A stretch of 64,000 nt of DNA from Agrococcus jejuensis (lineage in GTDB: Bacteria > Actinomycetota > Actinomycetes > Actinomycetales > Microbacteriaceae). Location: contig NZ_VEFR01000004.1 in assembly GCF_007679035.1 (NCBI RefSeq), forward strand, positions 1-64,000, in the 5' to 3' direction. This document shows, one piece after another, positions 53,334 to 60,073 of this stretch. Under the pieces are notes generated by a model. It was not told the DNA's origin. It was given only the letters and a program-made list of their open reading frames with translations, and did no database searches. A program made the translations under genes and the position numbers. Within the stretch, counting starts at the first letter, position 1; the number at the start of each line of letters is the position of its first letter.

Positions 53334-54080
53334 TCAGCGCGCGCGGAGGGCGCTGCGCGCCGACCCGTCGGCCGTGACCGGCGCGATGCTCGCCGACAGC
53401 TCGAACCGGTCGCCCGGGTAGGTGGAGACCGTGTGCTCGACGACGACGCCGGTGGCGATCGACGTGCGCACGAGCTCGAGCACCGCGTCGCCGGGGGCCA
53501 GCTCGAGGATGGCCGCGTCGCCGGGCTTGGCGATGGCGGCGCGGATGCTCTGCCGGCCGGCGTCGAAGCGGATGCCGTGGTCGCGGTCGAGCACCTCGTA
53601 GAGCGAGGCGGCGGCGAGGTCGACGTCGAGGATGCCGGGCACCGCGCGCTGCAGCAGCGTCGAGCGCTCGATCGCGAAGGGCGTGCCATCGGCGAGCCGG
53701 AGGCGATCGATGCGCACGAGCGGCTCGCCGACGGCGACGCCGAACACCGCCGCGAGCTCGGCGTCGGCCGCGAGGGTCGCGGTGCCGAGCAGCCGCGACG
53801 ACGGCTCGTGGCCGCGGGCGCGCATGTCCTCGCTGAAGCTCGTGAGCATGAGCGGCAGGCTCACGGCAGGGCGCGACACGAACGTGCCCCGGCCGACCTC
53901 GCGGCGCAGCAGCCCCTCGGCCTCGAGCGCATCGAGCGCCTTCCGCGCCGTCATGCGCGAGACGCCCGAGTCGTCGGCGAGCGCTCGCTCGCTCGGCACC
54001 GAGGCGCCGATCGGCAGCTCGGCGATCACCGCGCGGAGATGGTCGACGAGGCGCTGGTACTTCGGTCGCGCGTCGGCCAT
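53334..54080 (-). CDS. GntR/HutC-family regulator (DasR/NagR-like)
   Basis: 248 residues. The winged helix reads GASVPSERALADDSGVSRMT followed by ARKALDALEAEGLLRREVGR GTFV (residues ~24-68). The C-terminal UTRA domain has EPLVRIDRLRLADGTPFAIE and a matching last strand, the pocket that binds phosphorylated amino sugars in DasR and NagR. It sits at the end of the PTS/SIS operon, and a dre-like operator lies before that operon, so the regulator probably controls it. The ATG at 54080 is supported by the family start. Confidence 0.9.
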   Translation of the reverse strand: MADARPKYQRLVDHLRAVIAELPIGASVPSERALADDSGVSRMTARKALDALEAEGLLRREVGRGTFVSRPAVSLPLMLTSFSEDMRARGHEPSSRLLGTATLAADAELAAVFGVAVGEPLVRIDRLRLADGTPFAIERSTLLQRAVPGILDVDLAAASLYEVLDRDHGIRFDAGRQSIRAAIAKPGDAAILELAPGDAVLELVRTSIATGVVVEHTVSTYPGDRFELSASIAPVTADGSARSALRAR

Positions 54081-54115
54081 GCCTCGATCCTCGCACCTGC
54101 CGCGCTGCCGAGGAG

Positions 54116-54121
54116 TAGCCT
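54116..54121 (+). promoter_or_regulatory. Leaderless -10 element of the 23-residue frame
   Basis: TAGCCT, 7 bases before an ATG at 54129. Confidence 0.4.
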
Positions 54122-54128
54122 CGACGCC

Positions 54129-54200
54129 ATGCACATGACGTTCGCGACGCCCATCGGGTGGATGGAGGTCGTCGGCGGAGCACCCGCCGACCTCGGGTAG
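54129..54200 (+). CDS. Putative 23-residue leaderless peptide
   Basis: A short frame encoding MHMTFATPIGWMEVVGGAPA followed by DLG and TAG. It is included only because a TAGCCT element stands 7 bases before its ATG, the same geometry as at a dozen real leaderless genes here. It could be a leader peptide for the FBP gene at 54332 or chance. The ~130 bases between it and that gene contain several short inverted repeats (for example around 54203-54225 and 54285-54315). Confidence 0.3.
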   Translation: MHMTFATPIGWMEVVGGAPADLG

Positions 54201-54331
54201 CCGCCTCGGTCGCCCCTCGTCGGCGACCCGCGACTCGAGCCGCTCCTCCCGGAGTGCTGCGACAGCAGCTCGGCTCGCACACCCATCCATCCACGGTCCG
54301 CGACCGCGGACCCTCCTCGAACAGGATCGTC

Positions 54332-54817
54332 ATGCAGCCCATCGACGGCGCGCTCGTGCGCGCCACCTTCGTCAACGTCTCCAAGAGGGAGCGCGCGAGC
54401 ATCCCCGTGCCCGACCTCGACCTCGACTGGTCGCGCCTCGAGTACCTCGGCTGGCGCGACCCGAAGCGGCCGCGCGTCGGCTTCGTCGTCGCCGAGGTGG
54501 ACGGCGAGCACGTCGGGGTCGCGCTGCAGCGCACCGAGGCGTCGGCCCGCACGCGTCCGCAGTGCTCGTGGTGCGAGGACGTGTCGCTGCCCAACGACGT
54601 CGTCTCGTTCAACGCGCGTCGCGCGGGCGATGCCGGTCGCAAGGGCGACTCGGTGTCGACGCTCGTCTGCGCGGCGTTCGAGTGCCCCGTCAACGTGCGC
54701 ACGCCACCGGCGACGCGGCCGGCCGGGTTCGACGTCGAGACGTCGACCGCCCGCCGCATCGCCGCGCTCGTCGCCCACGTCGAGGGCTTCGTGCGCGTCG
54801 TGCGCGACGGCCGCTGA
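54332..54817 (+). CDS. FBP-domain treble-clef zinc-finger protein
   Basis: 161 residues. The C-terminal part matches the FBP_C treble-clef finger, with paired cysteines in PQCSWCEDV and LVCAAFECPVNVR. In FusB/FBP-type proteins this finger binds elongation factor G and can release it from stalled ribosomes; chromosomal actinobacterial versions have no proven role and may be translation-stress factors. The ATG at 54332 follows AGGATCGTC, a moderate ribosome binding site. Two long hairpins of the G family follow the stop. Confidence 0.82.
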   Translation: MQPIDGALVRATFVNVSKRERASIPVPDLDLDWSRLEYLGWRDPKRPRVGFVVAEVDGEHVGVALQRTEASARTRPQCSWCEDVSLPNDVVSFNARRAGDAGRKGDSVSTLVCAAFECPVNVRTPPATRPAGFDVETSTARRIAALVAHVEGFVRVVRDGR

Positions 54818-54840
54818 GGCCCTCAGCCGCGGACGCGATC

Positions 54841-54911
54841 GCGCATCGCAGGCGATCAGGAGTGGCAGAGGGGCATCGTCCCTCCGCCCGCCCTGATCGC
54901 CTGCGAGACGC
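54841..54911. repeat. GCAGGCGATC hairpin G1
   Basis: GCGCATCGCAGGCGATCAGG (54841-54860) and CCTGATCGCCTGCGAGACGC (54892-54911) pair at 18 of 20 positions; the loop has GAGGG/CCCTC complementarity, extending the fold. It shares the TCGCAGGCGAT core with the next hairpin. Confidence 0.75.
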
Positions 54912-54931
54912 AGCGCCAGCCTCCGTGCCGA

Positions 54932-55004
54932 TTGCGTTTCGCAGGCGATTCCGCCTCTCGAGGGGAATCTTCCCTCGAGAGGCGGAATCGCCTGCAGAAC
55001 GCAA
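54932..55004. repeat. 33-bp hairpin G2
   Basis: Arms 54932-54964 (beginning TTGCGTTTCGCAGGCGATTC) and 54972-55004 pair at 31 of 33 positions around a 7-base loop, one of the longest stems in the window. Together with G1 it lies between the convergent FBP and ThDP-enzyme genes and may end both transcripts, though it is longer than a terminator needs. Confidence 0.8.
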
Positions 55005-55044
55005 GCTCCGGCGGATGCGGGCGGGCGCGCGGGCCGCGGAATCC

Positions 55045-56727
55045 CTACGCGTGCACCGGCTCCGGCGCGATCTCGGCGCGGGTCGGCGACTGGTTCACGC
55101 GCATGATCTCCTCCTGGTACGGCGCCACGACCTCGCGCGAGATGCGCAGGTCGAGCAGCAGGAAGCGGCGGGTGGCGGGGTCCTCGGCGGCCCAGGTGTC
55201 GAGTCGCTCGAGGTCGGCCATCGTGCGCACGACGACGCCCTCGGCGCCGACGGCCGTCGCGAGGCCGGCGAAGTCGACCTCGGGGATGAGCATGGGCGGC
55301 TGCGCGAGGCCCTTGCCGCCGTAGAGCGTGGTCTCGGCGGCGTAGGCGGCGTCGTTCCACACGGTCGCGATGCCGCGCCCGCCGGCGACGCGCACCGCCG
55401 ACTCGAGGTCGGCGAGCGCCATGAGGCCGCCGCCGTCGCCGGTGGCGAGCACGATGGTCGCGTCGGGGTGCGCGACGGCAGCGCCCGGCACCGACGGGAA
55501 GCCGAGGCCGATCGACTGGTACGCCGTGCCGACCATGTGGTGACGGTCGGGGGATGCGACGGGCCAGTGCATGTTCGCCCAGCCGAGGAAGTGGCCACCG
55601 TCGGAGACGACGACGCGGTCGGCGGGCAGCAGCTCGGCGATGCGCGCCGCGGCGGTGCGGGGGTCGAGGCGACCGTCGGACGCCTGGCCGTCGCCGCGCT
55701 CGCGACCACGCGCCGCGAGGGCGTCGACCGACTCGCGCCAGCCGCTCGGCGTCGCGCCGCGAGCGGCGAGCTCGTCGGCGATCGCGCGCGTCGTCAGCGC
55801 GGCGTCGCCGCGGGCGTAGACGTCGACGCGCGCGTTCGTCGCCGACTCGGCGACGTCGACCTGCAGCACGCGGGCATCCTCGGCGAACAGCTCGCCGAAC
55901 CGCATCGTGAACTGGTTGAGCGACGCCCCGACCACGAGCGCCACGTCGGCGTCGTGCACGAGCGCCATCGCGGCATCCGCCCCGAACCCTCCGGCGACGC
56001 CGAGGTCGTGCTCGTCACGCGCGACGAGGCCGCGGCCGAGCGCGCTCGACGTCGTGAGCGCGCCCACGGCATCCGCGATCGCGTCGATCCCCGCGCCCGC
56101 GCCGGCGAGCCACGCGCCGCGGCCCGAGAGGATCACGGGGCGCTCGGCACCGGCGAGCGCGTCGACGATCGCGGCGACGTCGGATGCGGCGGGCGGCACG
56201 GGCGACGGCAGCGCGAGCGCGCGGAGCTCGGGCAGCGCGCCCGCGTCGGCGGTGGCGACGTCGTAGGGGATCGCGACGACCACGGCGGTGCGGTGCTCGA
56301 GGGCGTGCTCGATCGCGTCGGTCGTGGCCCCGGCGGGGTCGCCCACGCCGACGACCCACGTGCGCGCGCCGACGGCGGCGGCGAGCGCCACCTGGTCGAC
56401 GTCCCACGGGCGGGCGCCCGTCGTGGGCTCGTCGCCGACGACGAGCACGAGCGGCACGCGGGCCTGCACGGCCTCGGCGAGCGGGGTCAGCGTGTTCGTG
56501 AAGCCGGCGCCGTACGTCGCGGTGGCGACGGCGAGGCGTCCGGAGGCGCGGTGGTGCACGTCGGCGGCGACGACGCCGCCGGCCTCGTGCCGCACGGCGA
56601 CGAACGCCATGGCGGTGTCGCGCTCGACGGCGTCGAGCAGGTAGGCGTTGCCGTTGCCCATGACGCCGAAGACGACGTCGGAGTGGGCAGCGAGCGCGTG
56701 GGCGACGTGCGCGGAGACGATGGGCAT
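55045..56727 (-). CDS. Thiamine-diphosphate-dependent enzyme (acetolactate synthase-like)
   Basis: 560 residues with the three-domain ThDP fold. The N-terminal domain has the catalytic Glu in AVRHEAGGVVAADVHHRASG. The C-terminal ThDP motif is GDGGGLMALADLESAV to VWNDAAY, the GDG-X(~27)-N pattern. Members include acetolactate synthase, benzoylformate decarboxylase and related decarboxylases; no small ilvH-like subunit or pathway partner lies nearby, so the substrate is unknown. ATG 56727 follows GAGAGGCCCCTCC. A longer in-frame opening to 56853 lacks family sequence and is rejected. Confidence 0.87.
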   Translation of the reverse strand: MPIVSAHVAHALAAHSDVVFGVMGNGNAYLLDAVERDTAMAFVAVRHEAGGVVAADVHHRASGRLAVATATYGAGFTNTLTPLAEAVQARVPLVLVVGDEPTTGARPWDVDQVALAAAVGARTWVVGVGDPAGATTDAIEHALEHRTAVVVAIPYDVATADAGALPELRALALPSPVPPAASDVAAIVDALAGAERPVILSGRGAWLAGAGAGIDAIADAVGALTTSSALGRGLVARDEHDLGVAGGFGADAAMALVHDADVALVVGASLNQFTMRFGELFAEDARVLQVDVAESATNARVDVYARGDAALTTRAIADELAARGATPSGWRESVDALAARGRERGDGQASDGRLDPRTAAARIAELLPADRVVVSDGGHFLGWANMHWPVASPDRHHMVGTAYQSIGLGFPSVPGAAVAHPDATIVLATGDGGGLMALADLESAVRVAGGRGIATVWNDAAYAAETTLYGGKGLAQPPMLIPEVDFAGLATAVGAEGVVVRTMADLERLDTWAAEDPATRRFLLLDLRISREVVAPYQEEIMRVNQSPTRAEIAPEPVHA

Positions 56728-56931
56728 GGAGGGGCCTCTCGAGAGCAGGGACGGATGGATCCGTATGTGTCTCGCCGGCCCGGGCCGCGGGCCCGTCGGT
56801 TGCGTGCCCCTTTTCCGAGCACCGGCTGCGCCGTCGCAGCCTGACTGGAGCATGCTACTCCGGCCACGGCTCGCTGCGTCAGGGCGGATCCGGTCGGATG
56901 TCGGCGCATGCGCCGCCGAATCCGCGGCAGA

Positions 56932-56949
56932 GCGCCCTGCCGAGGGCGC
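56932..56949 (-). terminator. Hairpin downstream of VIT1 gene
   Basis: GCGCCCT (56932-56938) and AGGGCGC (56943-56949) with a GCCG loop, 43 bases past the stop of the minus-strand VIT1 gene. The remainder of the 264-base gap (56728-56991) holds the ThDP-enzyme promoter and no visible gene. Confidence 0.45.
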
Positions 56950-56991
56950 ATGCCGCTCGGCGCGCCGCTCAGCCGCGGATCCGGCGGGCGG

Positions 56992-57708
56992 TCACCCGAC
57001 CCCGGCGACCCCCAGCAGCGATCCGATGCCGTAGGTGATCGCGAGCGCGATCGCGCCGCCGACGATGATGCGCACCGTCGCCGCCTGCCAGGGCGCGCGG
57101 CCGAGGCGTGCTCCGATCGCGCCCGTGACGCCGAGCGCGAGCAGCACGACGACGATCGCGACGCCGACGCGCACCTCGATGGGCGAGAGCATGATGGCGG
57201 CGAGCGGCAGCGCGCCGCCCACCGTGAATGCGACGAGCGACGCGAACGCCGCGCGCCATGGGCTCACGACGTCGTCCTGGTCGATGCCGAGCTCGAGCGT
57301 GAGGTGCGCCCGCAGCGCGTCGCGCTCGGTCTGCCGCGTCGCGACGAGCGTCGCCGACTCCCGGTCGAGGCCCTGGCGCTCCCACAGCTCGATGAGCTCG
57401 GCGAGCTCGCCCTCGGGATCCTCGGCCAGCTCGCGCCGCTCGAGCTCGATGAGCGCGCGCTCGCTGTCGCGCTGCGACGACACCGACACGTACTCGCCGA
57501 GCGCCATCGAGATGGCGCCGCCCACGAGCGCTGCGACGCCTGCGGTCAGCAGCGGCCCCGACTGCGTCGTGACGCCCGCGACGCCCACGAGCACCGCCGC
57601 GACCGACACGATCCCGTCGTTCGCGCCCAGCACGCCGGCGCGCAGCCAGCTCAGCCGGTCGAGCCAGCCACCGTCGTGCGGCTCGTGTCGTGCGTGTCCT
57701 TCGCCCAT
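56992..57708 (-). CDS. VIT1/CCC1-family Fe/Mn transporter
   Basis: 238 residues with five predicted transmembrane helices. The first helix carries LRAGVLGANDGIVSVAAVLV and the second GGAISMALGEYVSVSSQRDS, the family motifs. A hydrophilic Glu-rich metal-binding domain (about 85-150) separates helices 2 and 3, as in plant VIT1. It exports Fe2+ or Mn2+ in exchange for H+ (family knowledge). ATG 57708 is preferred to a TTG at 57720. The 50-base repeat hairpin begins 10 bases upstream, inside its promoter or 5' leader region. Confidence 0.88.
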   Translation of the reverse strand: MGEGHARHEPHDGGWLDRLSWLRAGVLGANDGIVSVAAVLVGVAGVTTQSGPLLTAGVAALVGGAISMALGEYVSVSSQRDSERALIELERRELAEDPEGELAELIELWERQGLDRESATLVATRQTERDALRAHLTLELGIDQDDVVSPWRAAFASLVAFTVGGALPLAAIMLSPIEVRVGVAIVVVLLALGVTGAIGARLGRAPWQAATVRIIVGGAIALAITYGIGSLLGVAGVG

Positions 57709-57717
57709 GCGGCGATC

Positions 57718-57767
57718 CAAGCACGCACGAACGCCGCCGGTCGCGTGCTGCGACCGGCGGCGTCATG
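57718..57767. repeat. 50-bp direct repeat with hairpin, left copy
   Basis: Identical to 58737-58786 over all 50 bases. It contains ACGCCGCCGGTCGC (57731-57744), a GTGCT loop and the exact complement (57750-57763). It lies immediately upstream of the VIT1 start. Confidence 0.9.
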
Positions 57768-57864
57768 TCACGTTCGCATCACGATGTCGCCGGTCGCGGA
57801 CTGGATGTCGGTGGCCTGTCTGAAGATGAGACGTCCTCATTGCACTCGAACGACTGGTCAGTTC

Positions 57865-58731
57865 ATGACGTACGTCCCTTCACAGCCCATGCAGCAGTTC
57901 GCCCCGACGCCGCAGGCGCCGCGACGCGTGGACGGCATGGCCCTCGCGAGCGGCATCGTCGCTGGCGTCGCGCTCCTGTCGTCGTTCACGCACGTCACCG
58001 CGTTCCTGACGTGGATCCCGGCTGGCATCGCCATCGTGCTCGCGGTCATCGCTCTCGTGAAGCGCGCGCAACCGAGGTGGCTGCCCATCACCGCCATCGT
58101 GGTCGCGCCGCTCGCCTGGCTCATCGCGATCGTGGTCGCGGTCTCGGGCATCGCGCTGCTCGCCTCAGGAGCGAGCGAGGCTGCCCCGACGGTCGCAGCG
58201 CCGACGTCGCAGGAACCTGAGCCGGTCGCGGTCGCAGAGTCGTCGCCGAGCCAGGAGCCGGTCGCCGACGTGACGCCCGAGCCGACGCCGACGCAGCAGC
58301 CGGTCGCAGAGCCCGCGCCCGTCGTCGAGGACGATGGCACCGGCTTCGTCGGCGAGACGCTCACGAACGAGGACAACATCTCCTTCACCGTCACCGGCGC
58401 GCGCTGTGGCATCCCGTACGTCGGCGACCAGTACTTCGGCGATGCCGCGCTCGGTCAGTTCTGCGAGGTGACGGGAACGATCGCCAACTGGAGCGATGAC
58501 GCGATCTACCTCTACGGGGGAGACTTCGCTGGCCAGATCGCTGGCGCCGAGTACGAGGCCTCGTCGCAGACGCTCATCGCTGGGTCGCGCTTCGGCATGG
58601 ACGTCAATCCCGGCCTCACCGTCGACGTGGTGCTGTACTACGACGTGCCAGCGACGACCAACCTCGAGCACGTCTCGTACTCGGACTCCTGGAGCTTCTT
58701 CACCAGCGAGCTGCGCTTCTGGGTCGGCTAG
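57865..58731 (+). CDS. DUF4352-type protein with membrane-anchored N-terminus
   Basis: 288 residues. The N-terminal ~100 carry three hydrophobic segments resembling DUF4190 (ALASGIVAGVALLSSFTHVT, then AWLIAIVVAVSGIALLASG). A Pro/Glu/Thr/Gln-rich stalk of about 55 residues follows. The C-terminal beta-sandwich (ISFTVTGARCGIPYVG, FCEVTGTIANWSDDAIYLYG) matches DUF4352, an extracellular Ig-like domain found often on mobile elements, with two Cys that could pair. ATG 57865 is chosen; no strong ribosome binding site is visible. The gene is bracketed by the 50-bp repeats and is the only gene between them. Confidence 0.82.
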   Translation: MTYVPSQPMQQFAPTPQAPRRVDGMALASGIVAGVALLSSFTHVTAFLTWIPAGIAIVLAVIALVKRAQPRWLPITAIVVAPLAWLIAIVVAVSGIALLASGASEAAPTVAAPTSQEPEPVAVAESSPSQEPVADVTPEPTPTQQPVAEPAPVVEDDGTGFVGETLTNEDNISFTVTGARCGIPYVGDQYFGDAALGQFCEVTGTIANWSDDAIYLYGGDFAGQIAGAEYEASSQTLIAGSRFGMDVNPGLTVDVVLYYDVPATTNLEHVSYSDSWSFFTSELRFWVG

Positions 58732-58736
58732 GCACG

Positions 58737-58786
58737 CAAGCACGCACGAACGCCGCCGGTCGCGTGCTGCGACCGGCGGCGTCATG
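58737..58786. repeat. 50-bp direct repeat with hairpin, right copy
   Basis: Second copy of the 57718-57767 sequence, 5 bases after the DUF4352 gene stop. Its hairpin (58750-58763 with 58769-58782) can terminate both this gene and the convergent small membrane protein gene. Confidence 0.9.
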
Positions 58787-58800
58787 CGTGGCGGAGCGGG

Positions 58801-59070
58801 CTACCAGATGACGCCGCCGCCGATCGAGATGCCGCCCCACGTGAGGGCGATGAAGATCGCGGCGAACACGACGGGCGCGATGCCCTTGCCGCCGCGGGCG
58901 AGGCCCTTGAACAGGGCGATGACGCCGAGGATCGCGGCGACGATCGACAGGCCTCCGCCGAGGATGAGGCCGATGAAGAGCGGGATGGGCATGAGCAGGA
59001 GCCCCGCGAGCCCGATCCAGAAGGCGAACCAGGCCGTGGGGTTCGCACGGCGAGCGGAGGTGGTGGTCAT
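58801..59070 (-). CDS. DUF4190-like small membrane protein
   Basis: 89 residues with two or three transmembrane segments. A short basic N-terminus ([12 protein letters not shown]) precedes AWFAFWIGLAGLLLMPIPLF and IVAAILGVIALFKGLARGGK, the DUF4190 layout of two helices separated by a polar GLARGGKG turn. The ATG at 59070 follows GATGGAGGC. Function is unknown. Its membrane region resembles the N-terminal domain of the neighbouring DUF4352 protein. It is convergent with that gene, with one copy of the 50-bp repeat between them. Confidence 0.8.
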   Translation of the reverse strand: MTTTSARRANPTAWFAFWIGLAGLLLMPIPLFIGLILGGGLSIVAAILGVIALFKGLARGGKGIAPVVFAAIFIALTWGGISIGGGVIW

Positions 59071-59162
59071 GCCTCCATCGTGGGCCGCCAACCTTGGTCG
59101 GAGCCTGGGATCCGCGGCCGGTTCGCGCAGGGCGCAGCGGCGCCGAGCGACCGCGGAGCGCG

Positions 59163-59873
59163 TCAGCTCGACGTCGAGATGACGATCGGCACGCTCGTGG
59201 CCACGATCATCGCGACCTGCATCGCCTCGACGGCCTTGCGCACGACGTCGCTCGACCACGAGCCGAGCGCGAGCTGGTCGGCGCGCGCCTGCAGGGCCTT
59301 GGCGTCGAGGTCGGCGAACACCTTCGGCAGCACCTTCGCGCCGTGCAGGATCGCGAGGGCGGCGACGAGGTGCTCGTCGGCGGCGGTCGGCTCCTCGCCC
59401 TGCAGCAGCGCGCGGGCTCGCGCCTGCATCGCATCCTCGCGCTCGGTGCGGGCACCGCGCTCCCACCGCTCCGACCAGGCGATGCCCAGCCACCTCGTCT
59501 CCGAGTGGGCGAGCGCACCCTCGGCGACGAGCTCGCCGAGCAGCTCGGCCCGCAGCCGCGCTGCCGCCGACCTCGTGCCGCCCCAGCCGACGACGCGCGC
59601 GAGCGCATCCTTCGGCGTGCGCCCCTCGGCGTGCTCGACGAATGCCTCGAGCACGGGCTCGACGACCGCGGTGGACGCGACGAAGCTGCCGGGCTTCGCG
59701 GCCGTGGTCTCGCCCGCCTCCGCGAGCCGCAGCCGGCCGCGCACCACGAGCTCGGCGAGTCCGGCGCCGCCGAGCGTCTGCAGCAGCGTCGTGCCGTCGA
59801 GCACGGGCTTGCCGGATGCGTCGTCGAGCGCCAGCAGCAGCACGGTCTCGGGGATGGTCGCCTGGATGTCCAT
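59163..59873 (-). CDS. GPP34 (Golgi phosphoprotein 3-like) family protein
   Basis: 236 residues, mostly helical. The opening TIPETVLLLALDDASGKPVL followed by LQTLGGAGLAELVVRGRLRL is the characteristic GPP34 N-terminal domain, which binds phosphoinositides in eukaryotic GOLPH3. Bacterial homologues are common in actinobacteria and have no established function; some are placed in polyketide or secondary metabolite regions, but none is seen here. The ATG at 59873 is leaderless, 7 bases after TAGCGT on the minus strand. Confidence 0.87.
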   Translation of the reverse strand: MDIQATIPETVLLLALDDASGKPVLDGTTLLQTLGGAGLAELVVRGRLRLAEAGETTAAKPGSFVASTAVVEPVLEAFVEHAEGRTPKDALARVVGWGGTRSAAARLRAELLGELVAEGALAHSETRWLGIAWSERWERGARTEREDAMQARARALLQGEEPTAADEHLVAALAILHGAKVLPKVFADLDAKALQARADQLALGSWSSDVVRKAVEAMQVAMIVATSVPIVISTSS

Positions 59874-59880
59874 GGCTGCG

Positions 59881-59886
59881 ACGCTA
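59881..59886 (-). promoter_or_regulatory. Leaderless -10 element of GPP34 gene
   Basis: Minus-strand TAGCGT, 7 bases before the ATG at 59873. Confidence 0.6.
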
Positions 59887-60041
59887 CGCAGCGGCCGTCG
59901 GGCGCGCATCCGCCGCGGGGTGGACGCCGCGCGACGGATGCCGGACTCCGGCGGCTGCGTGGTGCGTGTCGGGTGCGCACGCAGCCCGCGGCCCGCCATC
60001 TGCGCGCCTTCGCGCACCCGATCCGCCACTCCAGGTCGACA

Positions 60042-60063
60042 CGGGGTGAACGGATGGTGAATG
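60042..60063. promoter_or_regulatory. PHO box of the phosphate permease
   Basis: Two direct GGTGAA hexamers at 60045 and 60056, 11 bases apart. On the opposite strand this reads as two GTTCACC/ATTCACC units, matching the 11-nt direct repeats bound by PhoP in Streptomyces. It ends 10 bases before the pit start, so bound PhoP could block or activate the promoter. Confidence 0.7.
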
Positions 60064-60073
60064 ATCGGGGTCG

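Noticed and set aside
57852..57860. A GACTGGTC array unit before the DUF4352 gene
   Set aside because: Only one copy of the core is present, without period or inverted partner; a chance match is likely.
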